From assembly GCA_003151495.1 (NCBI GenBank), contig PLXR01000039.1, positions 1-34,667 on the forward strand: a stretch of DNA of 34,667 nt, given 5' to 3'. The translations under genes and the position numbers were made by a program. Numbering within the stretch: the stretch's first letter is position 1; every line of letters begins with the position of its first letter. Shown here in pieces: positions 15,721 through 24,537 of the stretch. Source of the DNA: Opitutaceae bacterium (lineage in GTDB: Bacteria > Verrucomicrobiota > Verrucomicrobiia > Opitutales > Opitutaceae). The notes beneath the pieces were generated by a model, which did no database searches, had not been told where the DNA came from, and saw only the letters and a program-made list of their open reading frames with translations.

Positions 15721-16739
15721 GCATGCAACTGCCGATCGAGATCGTGGGCGGGGGCCTGGCGGGCCTGGCGGCGGGGCTTGCGCTCCGCCGGGGCGGGGTC
15801 CCCGTGACGGTGTTCGAGGCCGGCGACTATCCGCGCCACCGCGTATGCGGTGAATTCATCGCCGGGCTCGAGGCCCGTACGGTCGAGGCCCTCGGCCTCG
15901 GGGAGTTCCTTTCCGACGCCCGCCCCCACCGCAGCGTCACCTATTTCGTCCGGGATCGGGCGCTGCGGCCCTTCACGCTCCCCGGGACGGCGTGGGGCAT
16001 TAGCAGGCACGCGCTCGACACCCGGCTGGCCGGGGCCTTCGTCGCGGCGGGGGGCGACCTCAGGCCCCTGACCCGGGTCCCCGAGGGTGAAGCCCCCGAT
16101 GGGCGGGTGTTCGCGGTGGGCCGCCGGCGGACGGGAACGCTCTGGGTCGGGCTGAAGGCCCACATGAGGGGGCTTGAGCTCGCCAATGACTTCGAGGTCC
16201 ACCTGGGGGAAAGGGCCTACGTGGGGCTCTCGCGGGTCGAGACCGGCGAGGTGAACGCCTGCGGGATTTTCGCGGCCCGAGAGGTGACGGCGCGCGGGGC
16301 GGACCTCCTGCCCGCCTACCTCGAGGCCGCCGGGCTCGGGGGCCTCGCCGGCAGGATGCGCGGGGCCGCGGTGGATCCCGATTCGGTGTGCGTCACCGCC
16401 GCGCCGCTGGGGGACCGCGCGACGCCCGCGGGAGACCGGGTGAGGATCGGCGACGCCTGCGCCTCCATAGCGCCCTTCACGGGCAACGGGATGGCGATGG
16501 CGCTCCAGGGCGCCGAGCTGGCGATCGGACCCCTGCTGGCCTACGCCCGGCGCCAGGCAAGCTGGGCTGCGTGCGTCCGCGATGTCGCGCTCGCGCAGAG
16601 GAGCAGGTTCCGCACGCGCCTCGCGCTGGCCTCCCTCCTCCACCCGTTCTTCCTCGAGCGCCGCAGGCAGTCGCTGCTGGCGGCCCTGGCCGGCCGCGGG
16701 CTCGTGCCTTTCCGCGCGCTCTACGGCTTCCTCCACTGA
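15717..16739 (+). CDS. FAD-dependent oxidoreductase (geranylgeranyl-reductase/halogenase-like fold)
   Basis: A 340-aa flavoprotein of the PHBH/geranylgeranyl reductase superfamily. The N-terminal FAD motif is IEIVGGGLAGLAAGLALRRGG with the acidic residue in VFEAG. The family-specific RHRVCGEFI follows about 20 residues later. The second FAD motif is RIGDACASIAPFTGNGMAMALQGAELA. No transmembrane segment is seen. In type III PKS clusters such enzymes hydroxylate or oxidise phenolic lipids, so here it may be a monooxygenase or a reductase acting on the product of the next gene; sequence alone does not decide. It starts within the methyltransferase stop and ends 14 bp before the synthase start. 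Confidence 0.87.
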   Translation: MSMQLPIEIVGGGLAGLAAGLALRRGGVPVTVFEAGDYPRHRVCGEFIAGLEARTVEALGLGEFLSDARPHRSVTYFVRDRALRPFTLPGTAWGISRHALDTRLAGAFVAAGGDLRPLTRVPEGEAPDGRVFAVGRRRTGTLWVGLKAHMRGLELANDFEVHLGERAYVGLSRVETGEVNACGIFAAREVTARGADLLPAYLEAAGLGGLAGRMRGAAVDPDSVCVTAAPLGDRATPAGDRVRIGDACASIAPFTGNGMAMALQGAELAIGPLLAYARRQASWAACVRDVALAQRSRFRTRLALASLLHPFFLERRRQSLLAALAGRGLVPFRALYGFLH

Positions 16740-16753
16740 CGCTATTCCCAAAG

Positions 16754-17785
16754 ATGTTCCTCCATGCCCTTTCCACCGCCGTCCCACCCGCCGGATTCTC
16801 CCAGCCCGAATGCTGGGGCCTTGCGGACAACCCGGGCCTGCGCTCCCGCCTGAGCAGGAAGTCGATGCTCGTCCTTCAGAGCATCCTGAAGGGCGAGAAC
16901 GGGATCGCCCGCAGGCACTTCGCCCTGCCCGACATCGGCAACGTTTTCGAGCGATCCGCGGACGAGCTCAACCTCGCGTACAGAAGGGAGGCGCCCGCCC
17001 TCGCGGGGCGCGCGCTCGCCGACGCGCTCCGGAAGGCCGGCGCCGGGCCCGAGGGGCTCGATGCCCTCCTCATCTGCACCTGCACGGGCTACCTGTGCCC
17101 CGGGCTCACCAGCTACGTGGCCGAGGCCATGGGACTGAGGCCGAACGCGATCCTCCACGACCTTGTGGGGCTCGGCTGCGGCGCCGCGATCCCGATGCTC
17201 AGGGCGGCGAGCCACCTGCTCTCGGCACAGCCGGGCGCGACCGTCGCCTGCGTCGCGGTGGAGGTGTGCTCGGCGGCGTTCTACCTGGACGACGACCCCG
17301 GCGTGATCATAAGCGCGTGCCTCTTCAGCGACGGGGCCGCGGCAACGATCTGGCGCTCGACCCCGGGGCCCTCGGGCCTCCGGGCGTTCGACTTCGGCTC
17401 GCTGCACATCCCCGCCGAGCGCGACAAGCTCCGCTTCGAGCAGAGGGACGGAAAGCTTCGCAACCTCCTCGACCGCACGGTCCCCGGGCTGGCCGCGGGC
17501 GCGGTGGGGAGGCTCTGGGCCGAGCGCGGGGGGCGGCCCGTCTCCCGCGTCGTCGCCCACCCGGGCGGCCGCGACGTGCTGGAGGCGGTCGCGCCCGTCG
17601 TTTCCCCCCACTCCCTCGCGGCGAGCGCCAGGACGCTCCGGGACTATGGGAACATGAGCAGCGCCTCGGTCCTCTTCGCGCTGGAGGAGACCCTTCGGGA
17701 CGCCTCGCCGGGGCCCGACGGCGATTTTTGGCTCGTGAGTTTCGGCGCAGGCTTTAGCGCACATAGCTGCCGACTCGGCGTATGA
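16754..17785 (+). CDS. type III polyketide synthase (chalcone/stilbene synthase family)
   Basis: A 343-aa thiolase-fold synthase. The catalytic triad is complete: C142 in GLGCGAAIPML, H269 in VVAHPGGRDVLE and N300 in RDYGNMSSASVLF. The C-terminal FGAGFSAHSCRL corresponds to the usual GPG-type loop but has GAG in place of GPG. The N-terminus matches the family (ALSTAVPP, then ENGIARRHF). These enzymes extend an acyl-CoA starter with malonyl-CoA and cyclise it to resorcinols, pyrones or phloroglucinols. Length is slightly shorter than the plant enzymes and normal for bacterial ones. No Shine-Dalgarno is seen before the ATG at 16754, so coupling to the upstream gene is likely. The starter unit cannot be read from the sequence. 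Confidence 0.93.
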   Translation: MFLHALSTAVPPAGFSQPECWGLADNPGLRSRLSRKSMLVLQSILKGENGIARRHFALPDIGNVFERSADELNLAYRREAPALAGRALADALRKAGAGPEGLDALLICTCTGYLCPGLTSYVAEAMGLRPNAILHDLVGLGCGAAIPMLRAASHLLSAQPGATVACVAVEVCSAAFYLDDDPGVIISACLFSDGAAATIWRSTPGPSGLRAFDFGSLHIPAERDKLRFEQRDGKLRNLLDRTVPGLAAGAVGRLWAERGGRPVSRVVAHPGGRDVLEAVAPVVSPHSLAASARTLRDYGNMSSASVLFALEETLRDASPGPDGDFWLVSFGAGFSAHSCRLGV

Positions 17786-17788
17786 CCC

Positions 17789-18541
17789 ATGCCCAAGCTT
17801 AAGGATATCGTCGCCCACTGCGACGCCCGCACGCGCCTCCGCGCATTCAAGGACGCCCCCGGGGCCTTCAACGGACTCCAGCTTGCCAACGATGGGAGGG
17901 TCACCCGGATCGGGGCGGCCGTGGACGCGGGACTCGTCCCCTTCCGGGCCGCGGTGGCGGCCGGCGTCGACTTCCTGGTCGTCCACCACGGGATGTTCTG
18001 GGACATGCCGCGCCCGCTGACGGGCGCGGCCTACGAACGCCTCTCGGTCCTCGTCCGCGGAAACTGCGCCCTCTACTCGAGCCACCTCCCCCTCGACTCG
18101 CATCCCACGATCGGCAACAACGCGCTCCTCGCGTCGGGACTGGGGATGAGGCCAAGCCGCGGATTCATCGAGAACGAGGGCGGCCCGATCGGCCGAATCG
18201 CGCCCTTCGGGAAGACCCGCGCGGAACTCCGCCGGGCCCTCGAGGCGCGCTACCCGCGGGTGGTGTCCATCGAGTTCGGCTCGTCCCGGCCCAGGAGGGT
18301 CGCGTTCTGCAGCGGGAGCGGCAACGGGGCGATGTCGGCCCTCCTGGCGGAGGGGGTCGACACGCTCGTCACCGGCGAGCTCAGGGAGGAGTGGTTCAAT
18401 GTCGCTCAGGAGCGGTGCCTGAACCTCTACCTGTGCGGACACTATGCGACGGAGGTCCACGCCGTGAAGGCCCTCGCGGCGGAGCTTTCCTCAAAGTTTA
18501 GATTGCCGTGGGAGTTCATAGCGACCGAAAATCCCCTGTAG
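17789..18541 (+). CDS. NIF3-like dinuclear metal-binding protein
   Basis: A 250-aa NIF3/DUF34 family protein. Metal ligands appear in the expected order: VVHHGMFWD (about residues 66-74), [14 protein letters not shown] (about 98-111), and [13 protein letters not shown] near the C-terminus. The [22 protein letters not shown] stretch is also family-typical. The biochemical role is unsettled; family members are annotated as GTP cyclohydrolase I type 2 but most evidence points to a conserved metal-dependent housekeeping or metabolite-repair function. It begins just 3 bp after the synthase stop, so it is cotranscribed with the polyketide genes, perhaps only through operon compaction. The C-terminus lies 11 bp before aroQ. 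Confidence 0.9.
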   Translation: MPKLKDIVAHCDARTRLRAFKDAPGAFNGLQLANDGRVTRIGAAVDAGLVPFRAAVAAGVDFLVVHHGMFWDMPRPLTGAAYERLSVLVRGNCALYSSHLPLDSHPTIGNNALLASGLGMRPSRGFIENEGGPIGRIAPFGKTRAELRRALEARYPRVVSIEFGSSRPRRVAFCSGSGNGAMSALLAEGVDTLVTGELREEWFNVAQERCLNLYLCGHYATEVHAVKALAAELSSKFRLPWEFIATENPL

Positions 18542-18552
18542 CACCCTTGGAA

Positions 18553-18981
18553 ATGAAGAAGATCGCCATCCTCAACGGACCCAACCTCGACCGACTCGGC
18601 AAGCGGGAGCCCGAGATCTACGGTAGCGCGACGCTCGGCGACCTCGAGAAGGCGCTTCTCGCGGAATTTGGAACGAGGGCCGACCTCCTCTTCTTCCAGT
18701 CCAACCACGAGGGGGAGCTGATCGACCGGATCGCCAAGCTCGCCGACTCGAAGTACGACGGGATCGTCATCAACGCGGGGGCGCTCACGCACACGAGCGT
18801 CGCCCTGCGCGACGCCCTCCTCGGCGCCCACGTGCCGGCCGTCGAGGTGCACATCTCGAACATCTACAAGCGCGAGGAGTTCAGGCACACCTCGCTGACG
18901 GCGCCGGCCTGCGTGGCGGTGATCGCCGGCCTCGGGCTCGAGGGCTACCACGCCGCCATCCGGTTCCTGGTCGGCAAGTGA
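18553..18981 (+). CDS. aroQ: 3-dehydroquinate dehydratase, type II
   Basis: A 142-aa enzyme of the shikimate pathway that dehydrates 3-dehydroquinate to 3-dehydroshikimate. The signature [19 protein letters not shown] (residues about 5-23) carries the catalytic tyrosine at its end. [31 protein letters not shown] and the [19 protein letters not shown] segment supply the remaining active-site residues, including the catalytic histidine (VEVHISN). Length is exactly that of the family. The ATG at 18553 is preceded by TTGGAA. It is 11 bp after the NIF3-like gene and tail to tail with pgpA, 13 bp apart. Confidence 0.96.
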   Translation: MKKIAILNGPNLDRLGKREPEIYGSATLGDLEKALLAEFGTRADLLFFQSNHEGELIDRIAKLADSKYDGIVINAGALTHTSVALRDALLGAHVPAVEVHISNIYKREEFRHTSLTAPACVAVIAGLGLEGYHAAIRFLVGK

Positions 18982-18994
18982 CCCCGGGCGCGCC

Positions 18995-19528
18995 CTAGGC
19001 GGTCCCGGGGAAGGCCAGGACCCAGAGCGCGTGGCACAGGTGGAGCGTGGCGCAGGTGGCCAGGGCCGCCGCCGTGTCGTCGACAACGATGCCCCACCCG
19101 CCCGGGAGGTCCTGGAGCCGGTTGATGAACCCGGGCTTGCGGATGTCGTAGAACCGGAAGAGCGCGAAGCCCGCGGCGAGCATCCCGAGGAACGCGAGGA
19201 AGCCCGACCCGGCGATCATGCGCCAGCCCACGAAGCAGAGCGGCATCGCGACAAACTCGTCCAGGATCACCTCGCCCGGGTCGCGCCTTCCCATCCGGAT
19301 CTCCGCCTCCCCGCATATCCCGACGGCGACCACGGCGAGGATCGCGCTCATGACCAGGTTCTCCACGGCCCCCAGCGGGTAGAAGCACACGATGAAGAAG
19401 ACGATGCCCGCCAGGGAACCCCAGGTGCCGGGCGCCCGCATCCGCAGGCCGACGGGGCCGAGGGTGGCCAGGCCGAGCACGGTCTCGGTAGGCAGGTGCC
19501 TCGGCCAGCTGGGCTGCTCGAGCTTCAT
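18995..19528 (-). CDS. pgpA: phosphatidylglycerophosphatase A
   Basis: A 177-aa inner-membrane phosphatase that converts phosphatidylglycerol phosphate to phosphatidylglycerol. Family marks are APGTWGSLAGI (about residues 32-42), the acidic cluster DPGEVILDEFVAMP and RFYDIRKPGFINRLQDLPGGWGIVVDD. Several hydrophobic helices surround the catalytic segments. The ATG at 19528 opens 2 bp after the stop of pgsA, the gene for the preceding pathway enzyme, so the two form a tight biosynthetic pair. Confidence 0.95.
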   Translation of the reverse strand: MKLEQPSWPRHLPTETVLGLATLGPVGLRMRAPGTWGSLAGIVFFIVCFYPLGAVENLVMSAILAVVAVGICGEAEIRMGRRDPGEVILDEFVAMPLCFVGWRMIAGSGFLAFLGMLAAGFALFRFYDIRKPGFINRLQDLPGGWGIVVDDTAAALATCATLHLCHALWVLAFPGTA

Positions 19529-19530
19529 GG

Positions 19531-20118
19531 TCAGCCTGCGTCCGCGAAGACCATGCGGGCGTTCCTTGAAATGTAGCGGTAGCCCGACCAGACGGAGAGC
19601 ACGGTCCCGGCGACGAAGACGATGACGCCCACCTTGTTCACGAACTCGACGGCCGGGGAGGCGTCCCACTTGAGGAAGTAGGCCCAGTCGGTCGCCAGCA
19701 TGGGGGCCCCCAGGAGGAACCCGAGCGCTATCAGCTGCGTCATGGTCTTGCCCTTCCCGCCGCTGTCGGCCGCGACCACGATCCCCTTTGACGCGGCCAC
19801 CATGCGCATGCCCGTTATCAGGAACTCCCGGCAGAGGGTGATGAGGGCGAGGGCGACCGGGATCTCCCGCTTCTCAACAAGGGCGATCACGATCCCCATC
19901 ACCATGATCTTGTCGGCCATCGCGTCCATCAGCTTCCCGAAATTCGAGACGAGCGCGAGCCTGCGCGCCAGGAACCCGTCCAGCCAGTCGCCAACGGCCG
20001 CTGCGATGAAGAGCGCGAAGGCGAGGGTCGCCGCCCCGGGCCACGAGCAGTACATGAGCCCGACGATCACGAACATCAGGGGGATGCGCGAAAGCGTTAT
20101 GGCGTTCGGGAGGTTCAT
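19531..20118 (-). CDS. pgsA: CDP-diacylglycerol--glycerol-3-phosphate 3-phosphatidyltransferase
   Basis: A 195-aa multi-pass membrane enzyme. The CDP-alcohol phosphotransferase motif D-x2-D-G-x2-A-R-x8-G-x3-D-x3-D is complete in GDWLDGFLARRL ... GKLMDAMADK. The N-terminus MNLPNAITLSRIPLMF is characteristic of PgsA. It makes phosphatidylglycerol phosphate, which PgpA then dephosphorylates. I chose the ATG at 20118 because it gives the conserved N-terminus; the upstream extension to 20160 is not family-like. It is divergent from coaD with 98 bp between the starts. Confidence 0.95.
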   Translation of the reverse strand: MNLPNAITLSRIPLMFVIVGLMYCSWPGAATLAFALFIAAAVGDWLDGFLARRLALVSNFGKLMDAMADKIMVMGIVIALVEKREIPVALALITLCREFLITGMRMVAASKGIVVAADSGGKGKTMTQLIALGFLLGAPMLATDWAYFLKWDASPAVEFVNKVGVIVFVAGTVLSVWSGYRYISRNARMVFADAG

Positions 20119-20216
20119 GGACCCCCTGAACAACAACCCGGGCTCGCGATATGGCAACATCGTAGAGGAACGCGCTCGCCAGCCGCCCCGGGAGGCATTT
20201 CCCTAGGTGGGTCGCC

Positions 20217-20693
20217 ATGCGCCACTGCATCTATCCCGGCACCTTCGACCCGATCACGTGCGGGCACCTGGACGTGCTCGCGAGGGCCGCGCGCCTCTTC
20301 GGGAAGGTGACGCTGGCAATAGGCGAGAGCCCGAAGGAGCCGCTCTTTTCCGCCAAGGAGCGCCTGGCGATGATAGGCCCGAACATCGCCCAGTTCCCGA
20401 ACGTCACGGCGACGGTCTTCACGGGGCTCCTGGTGGAGTTCGCGGTGGAGCAGAAGGCGGATGCGATAATCCGGGGGCTCCGCGAGCTCTCCGACTTCGA
20501 GTTCGAGTTCAACATGGCGCTCATGAACCGCCACCTGCAGCCGTCGATCGAGACGATCTTCGTGATGCCGAACGAGCAGTTCAGCTTCACGAGCTCGTCG
20601 CTCGTCAAGCAGGTCGCCCGGTACGGGGGGCAGGTCTCGAAGTTCGTCCCGCCGAACGTGGCCGAGGCCCTGAGGAACGCGTTCAAGAAATGA
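20217..20693 (+). CDS. coaD: phosphopantetheine adenylyltransferase
   Basis: A 158-aa cytoplasmic nucleotidyltransferase for the penultimate step of coenzyme A synthesis. IYPGTFDPITCGHLDVL contains the TxGH ATP-binding motif. Further marks are FTGLLVEFA, IIRGLRELSDFEFEFNMALMNRHL and FTSSSLVKQVARYGG, the latter corresponding to the ISST-type loop. Length is as expected. Its stop overlaps the next gene's start by ATGA. Confidence 0.97.
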   Translation: MRHCIYPGTFDPITCGHLDVLARAARLFGKVTLAIGESPKEPLFSAKERLAMIGPNIAQFPNVTATVFTGLLVEFAVEQKADAIIRGLRELSDFEFEFNMALMNRHLQPSIETIFVMPNEQFSFTSSSLVKQVARYGGQVSKFVPPNVAEALRNAFKK

Positions 20694-21331
20694 CAGGGGT
20701 AAGTTCCAGGGGACCGTGGCGCTGCGCCCGCATGCTCGCCCTCGGGGCGGCCGCCATGGGGGCGGCCCACGCCTCGCCGGTCAGCGACGCGGCGGCCCTC
20801 ATAAAGCACAAGAAGTTCGCCGAGGCCAGGGCGCTCCTTGAGCCTATCGCCTCCGCCGGGCACCCCGACCCCGAGGCCTGCTATTACCTCGGCGTCGCCC
20901 TCGAGGAGGTGCCCGAGAAGTCCGGCCTCGACTCGGCGAGGACGTGGCTCTCCATGGCGGTGAGGCTCGCGCCCGAGAACGAGACCTTCCTGGCGGAGTA
21001 CGCAGGCGTGTGCCTGCTCCTGGCGGACCGCGACAGCTCCTTCACCCTCGCCCTGGAGGGCCGAAACGCCATGACCCGCGCGATCGAGCGCAACCCCGCG
21101 GACCTCGAGGCCCGGGAGGGCCTGATGACGTTTTACGCCCAGGCGCCCTGGCCCCTCGGGGATGCCGACAAGGCGCTCGTGCAGGCCGCGGAGATAGCGC
21201 GGCGCGACCCGGTGCGCGGCGGGGCCGCGTACCGCAAGATCGCCGGGATCTTCCGAAGGGACGGGCGGTCCGAGAAGGCCGAGTCGGCCCTCAAGGCGGC
21301 ACAAAACCTCGCGCCGGACGCCCCCCGGTGA
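20690..21331 (+). CDS. exported TPR-repeat protein
   Basis: A 213-aa protein with a probable signal peptide: arginine-containing N-region, then MLALGAAAMGAAHA with likely cleavage before SPVSDAA (about residue 30). The mature part is alpha-helical with Sel1/TPR-like repeats, for example KFAEARALLEPIASAGHPDPEACYYLGVALEE, AVRLAPENETFLAEYAGVCLLL and a final RRDGRSEKAESALKAAQNLAP. It probably acts as a periplasmic protein-protein scaffold. I do not recognise a more specific family. The ATG overlaps the coaD stop. Confidence 0.75.
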   Translation: MTGVSSRGPWRCARMLALGAAAMGAAHASPVSDAAALIKHKKFAEARALLEPIASAGHPDPEACYYLGVALEEVPEKSGLDSARTWLSMAVRLAPENETFLAEYAGVCLLLADRDSSFTLALEGRNAMTRAIERNPADLEAREGLMTFYAQAPWPLGDADKALVQAAEIARRDPVRGGAAYRKIAGIFRRDGRSEKAESALKAAQNLAPDAPR

Positions 21332-21343
21332 TACGCATCCCCA

Positions 21344-22168
21344 ATGCCGCGAATCCCGATTGAGGACAATTTCAGCGACGTGATCGCCAAGGCCCAGAGG
21401 GGCATGGGGATAAAGGACGATGACCTGTGCAAGCGCGCCGAGATCTCCCCCGAGGACCTCCGGGCCGCCAAGAAGGGCGAGGTCGTCGACGCCGTCCTTC
21501 GCCGCGTCGCACGGCACCTGAGGCTGGGGCCCAACGCGCTCGAGGACCTTGCCCACAAGCGCTGGTACCCGGAGTCCCCCGTCTTCCCGCACGGGTTCGC
21601 CATCTTCAACACCCCCTTCGAAGACATCACGGTCAACAGCTACCTGATCTGGGACGCGCGATCCCGGGTCGCGGCCGCGTTCGACACCGGCGCCGACGCC
21701 CAGGGGATGCTCGACCTGATCCGCACCGAGAAGCTCAAGCTCCAGATGCTCTTCCTCACCCACACCCACGACGACCACGTGGCCGACCTGAAGAAGGTCG
21801 CCAAGGAGACCGGCGCGGAGGTCTGGTCGAGCGAGCTCGAGCCCGTCGACTTTCCCGGCGCCCGGGTTTTCAAGGAGAACGCCCATTTCCACATCGGCGG
21901 CCTGGCCATCAAGACCCTCCTCACCTGGGGGCATTCCCCGGGGCAGACGACGTTCTACGTCACGGGGCTTAGCTATCCGCTTGCGGTGGTGGGGGATTCG
22001 CTTTTCGCGGGCTCTATCGGGGGGAGCGCCGACCATTTCGCGGACCAGCACAAGAACGACGTGGAGAAGATCCTGCGCCTGCCGCGCAACACCGTGCTCG
22101 CCTGCGGCCACGGTCCCCTGACGACGGTCGCCCAGGAAAAGCGGCACAATCCATTCTTTGCTTCCTAA
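21344..22168 (+). CDS. metallo-beta-lactamase-fold hydrolase with N-terminal HTH-like domain
   Basis: A 274-aa protein. Residues about 8-70 form a small helical domain (LCKRAEISPEDLRAAKKGEVVDAVLRRVARHL) resembling an XRE/Cro-type helix-turn-helix. The rest is a glyoxalase II-like metallo-beta-lactamase domain: TVNSYLIWD, FDTGAD, the metal motif THTHDDH, GHSPGQTTFY, VVGDSLFAGSIGG and CGHGPLTTV supply the usual ligands for two metals. It probably hydrolyses a thioester or similar small substrate. The joining of a DNA-binding-like domain to a hydrolase is unusual. It sits 12 bp after the TPR gene. Confidence 0.87.
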   Translation: MPRIPIEDNFSDVIAKAQRGMGIKDDDLCKRAEISPEDLRAAKKGEVVDAVLRRVARHLRLGPNALEDLAHKRWYPESPVFPHGFAIFNTPFEDITVNSYLIWDARSRVAAAFDTGADAQGMLDLIRTEKLKLQMLFLTHTHDDHVADLKKVAKETGAEVWSSELEPVDFPGARVFKENAHFHIGGLAIKTLLTWGHSPGQTTFYVTGLSYPLAVVGDSLFAGSIGGSADHFADQHKNDVEKILRLPRNTVLACGHGPLTTVAQEKRHNPFFAS

Positions 22169-22204
22169 AGTGCACCGGCTGGGTATGTTCCGTACTCGAC
22201 TCCC

Positions 22205-23659
22205 ATGAAGCCCGAGAGCAAAGTGCCGAAGAAAGGCACCCCCTTGTTGAAACGAAAAACCTCATTCGTCCTGTTTCTGGTCTTCGCCCTGATCCTGGCA
22301 TGGGTGGTCATCATCACGGACAAGCAGGTCCGCGACCACCTCGGGAGCACGCTCTACATCATAGGCTTCGCGATCACCGGGTGCATGATCCTGGTCCTGG
22401 CGGGCTACGCCTGGAACCAGGAGCTGGTGAAGACCCTCCGGTCGATGCACAACACGACGGACTCGGTGCGCCTGGACGACGCGCCAATGTCCGGAGACGA
22501 GTCGGATTCCGACGAGATCATAGGCCTTGCACGGAAGATCGAGCGGATGGCGCGCTCGCTCCAGCAGGTCGAGGCGAGCTACAAGGGGATCGTTGAGGAC
22601 CAGCCCGACCTCATCTGCCGCTACCGCAACGACGGGAAGATGACCTTTGTGAACGGGGCCTATGCCCGCGCGGTGAACCGCAAGCGGACCGAGCTCGTGG
22701 GCATCGACTTCCCCTACTTCACCCCCGGGGCGGCGATCGCCGACGAACCCTACACCTTCGAGACGGAGATGCCCTTCGACGACGGGCGCCGCCTCTGGAT
22801 CCGCTGGACCCAGCGCGCGATCAAGGACGACGAGCGCAACACGATGGAGTACCAGGCGGTGGGCCACGACATCACCGAGCGCAAGGAGGCCGAGGCTGCG
22901 CTCCTTCGCGCAAAGGAGGCCGCCGAGGCCGCAGACCGCGCCAAGTCGGAATTCCTGGCGATCGTGAGCCACGAGCTCAGGACCCCGATAAACGCCATCA
23001 TCGGGTTCTCGAAGATGCTGAGCTCGACCACCCTCTCGCTCGACCAGCGCGAGCAGGTCGAGATGATCAACTCGAGCGGGCTCGCCCTGGAGAAGATCAT
23101 CGCCGACATCCTCAACCTCTCGAAGATCGACTCCGGCAAGATCGACATAGAGCACGCGCCGTTCTCGCTGAGGATGTGCGTCCAGGACATCTGCGCCTTC
23201 TTCGCCCCCAAGGCCCGGTCCCTGGCCCTCGCCCTCGACTCCAAGGTCGACCCGGGCGTCCCGGAGATCGTGAACAGCGACGAGACCCGGATCCGCCAGA
23301 TCCTGACGAACCTGATCGGCAACGCCCTCAAGTTCACGGAGCGGGGCGGCGTGTCCCTGGAGGTCTCCTGCGCCCGCGGCGAGCCGATCGAGCCCGGCTC
23401 CCCGCGCCGGGTCGCACGCCTCTTCTTCGCCGTCAAGGACTCGGGCATCGGCATCCCGACGGACAAGCTGGACCACCTCTTCCTGCCCTTCAGCCAGGTC
23501 GACACCTCGTCGACCCGGCGCCGCGGCGGCACGGGCCTGGGACTCATCATTTCCAAGCGCCTGTGCGAGCTGATGGGCGGGACGATCTCCGTCGAGAGCC
23601 GCGTCGGGGAGGGCTCGACCTTCCGATTCTCCATCCTCACGGACTTCGAGGAATCCTAG
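22205..23659 (+). CDS. membrane-bound PAS histidine kinase
   Basis: A 484-aa sensor kinase. TM1 is about residues 20-38 and TM2 about 50-70, with only a very short loop between them, so sensing is probably through the membrane or cytoplasm. A linker (71-120) leads to a PAS domain (about 122-227, ending GHDITERKEAEAAL). HisKA contains H256 in SHELRTPINAIIGFS. The ATPase has the N box NLIGNALKF (369-377), G1 DSGIGI, F box FLPFSQVD and G2 GGTGLGL (441-447). No receiver domain follows, and no cognate regulator is adjacent, so it is an orphan kinase. It is tail to tail with the outer-membrane protein gene. Confidence 0.93.
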   Translation: MKPESKVPKKGTPLLKRKTSFVLFLVFALILAWVVIITDKQVRDHLGSTLYIIGFAITGCMILVLAGYAWNQELVKTLRSMHNTTDSVRLDDAPMSGDESDSDEIIGLARKIERMARSLQQVEASYKGIVEDQPDLICRYRNDGKMTFVNGAYARAVNRKRTELVGIDFPYFTPGAAIADEPYTFETEMPFDDGRRLWIRWTQRAIKDDERNTMEYQAVGHDITERKEAEAALLRAKEAAEAADRAKSEFLAIVSHELRTPINAIIGFSKMLSSTTLSLDQREQVEMINSSGLALEKIIADILNLSKIDSGKIDIEHAPFSLRMCVQDICAFFAPKARSLALALDSKVDPGVPEIVNSDETRIRQILTNLIGNALKFTERGGVSLEVSCARGEPIEPGSPRRVARLFFAVKDSGIGIPTDKLDHLFLPFSQVDTSSTRRRGGTGLGLIISKRLCELMGGTISVESRVGEGSTFRFSILTDFEES

Positions 23660-23687
23660 GCCCACCGGCCCCCCAAGGGTCGCCGCG

Positions 23688-24479
23688 CTAGAGGATCTTC
23701 CAGCGGAAGCGGAGCACCTCGGCCCAGGCGTTCCTTCCATGCCCGAGCACCTTGCTCACCTCTAGGTCCCATACGAAGTTGCTGTGCAGGTTGAGGGTGG
23801 CGCCACCCCCGATCGTCCCCGCGAAGGACGAGGAACCCGCGGTCGAGTCGCTGAGCGTCGTCTCGGCGTAGGCCCCGAGCGTGCTTCCGAGGTCCCATTT
23901 CAGGTAGGCGCTCCCGTACCACCGGGTGTCATAGCGTGTGTTGGCGACGTTGCGGAACTCGTCCCACTCCACCATGGCCGCGGCCTTGGTCCCGAGCGCG
24001 ACGTCCATGGACCAGGGCAGGATCACGCCCCCCTCGACGCTGTTGTTGCCTACCGACTTCGAGTTCGTGGGAAGCATGACGAACGGGACGATCGCCGCCG
24101 CCTGGCCGCTCGAGGGGTCCCTCCAGAAGGTCCACTTTGGCCTGAGCGTGATGTCGCCGATGCCGCTCTCGGTGTGGTCCGTGCCGGCGGTCGAGAAGGT
24201 GTCCCTCAGGAAGAACTGGGCCCCGAACTCCATGTCGACCGTGTTCGTGAGGCCCGCGGAGAGGATCGTCGTCCCGAGCGCGAGGGCCTTGTACTGGTTG
24301 GGGGCGGTCGTGTCCGGGGAGATGCCGAGCGAGATCGCGTCCATCCTCATCTCAAGGCCGCCGGGCTCGATGGTCTTCGTCGTCTCGGTCACCTGGGCCC
24401 GGAGGCCCGGCGTCAGCGCCATGGAGGCAAGCAGGGCCGCGAGGGCCGGGGCGCGTATCAACCTCGGTATGGCGGGCAT
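23688..24479 (-). CDS. outer-membrane beta-barrel protein (transporter/MetA-like family)
   Basis: A 263-aa secreted protein: the signal peptide MPAIPRLIRAPALAALLASM continues to ALTPGLRAQ and cleaves before VTETT. The mature part alternates aromatic and polar residues and ends FRWKIL, a terminal beta-strand pattern. Phrases such as GIGDITLRPKWTFWRD, AIVPFVMLPTNSKSVG and GATLNLHSNFVWDLEVSK fit the MetA-pathway-of-phenol-degradation/transporter family of outer-membrane barrels. The substrate is unknown. I chose the ATG at 24479 since it precedes the signal peptide directly. It is divergent from a lipoprotein gene. Confidence 0.75.
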   Translation of the reverse strand: MPAIPRLIRAPALAALLASMALTPGLRAQVTETTKTIEPGGLEMRMDAISLGISPDTTAPNQYKALALGTTILSAGLTNTVDMEFGAQFFLRDTFSTAGTDHTESGIGDITLRPKWTFWRDPSSGQAAAIVPFVMLPTNSKSVGNNSVEGGVILPWSMDVALGTKAAAMVEWDEFRNVANTRYDTRWYGSAYLKWDLGSTLGAYAETTLSDSTAGSSSFAGTIGGGATLNLHSNFVWDLEVSKVLGHGRNAWAEVLRFRWKIL

Positions 24480-24537
24480 CCGGTGCAGGCTCGCGGGGGC
24501 GGGCGCCCCTGTCACCACTAAAACGGCCCCCGGCCCC

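Noticed and set aside
20231-22147. 638-codon minus-strand open frame across coaD, the TPR gene and the hydrolase gene
   Set aside because: It lies opposite three well-supported genes and its translation has no recognisable motif; it reflects third-position GC bias.
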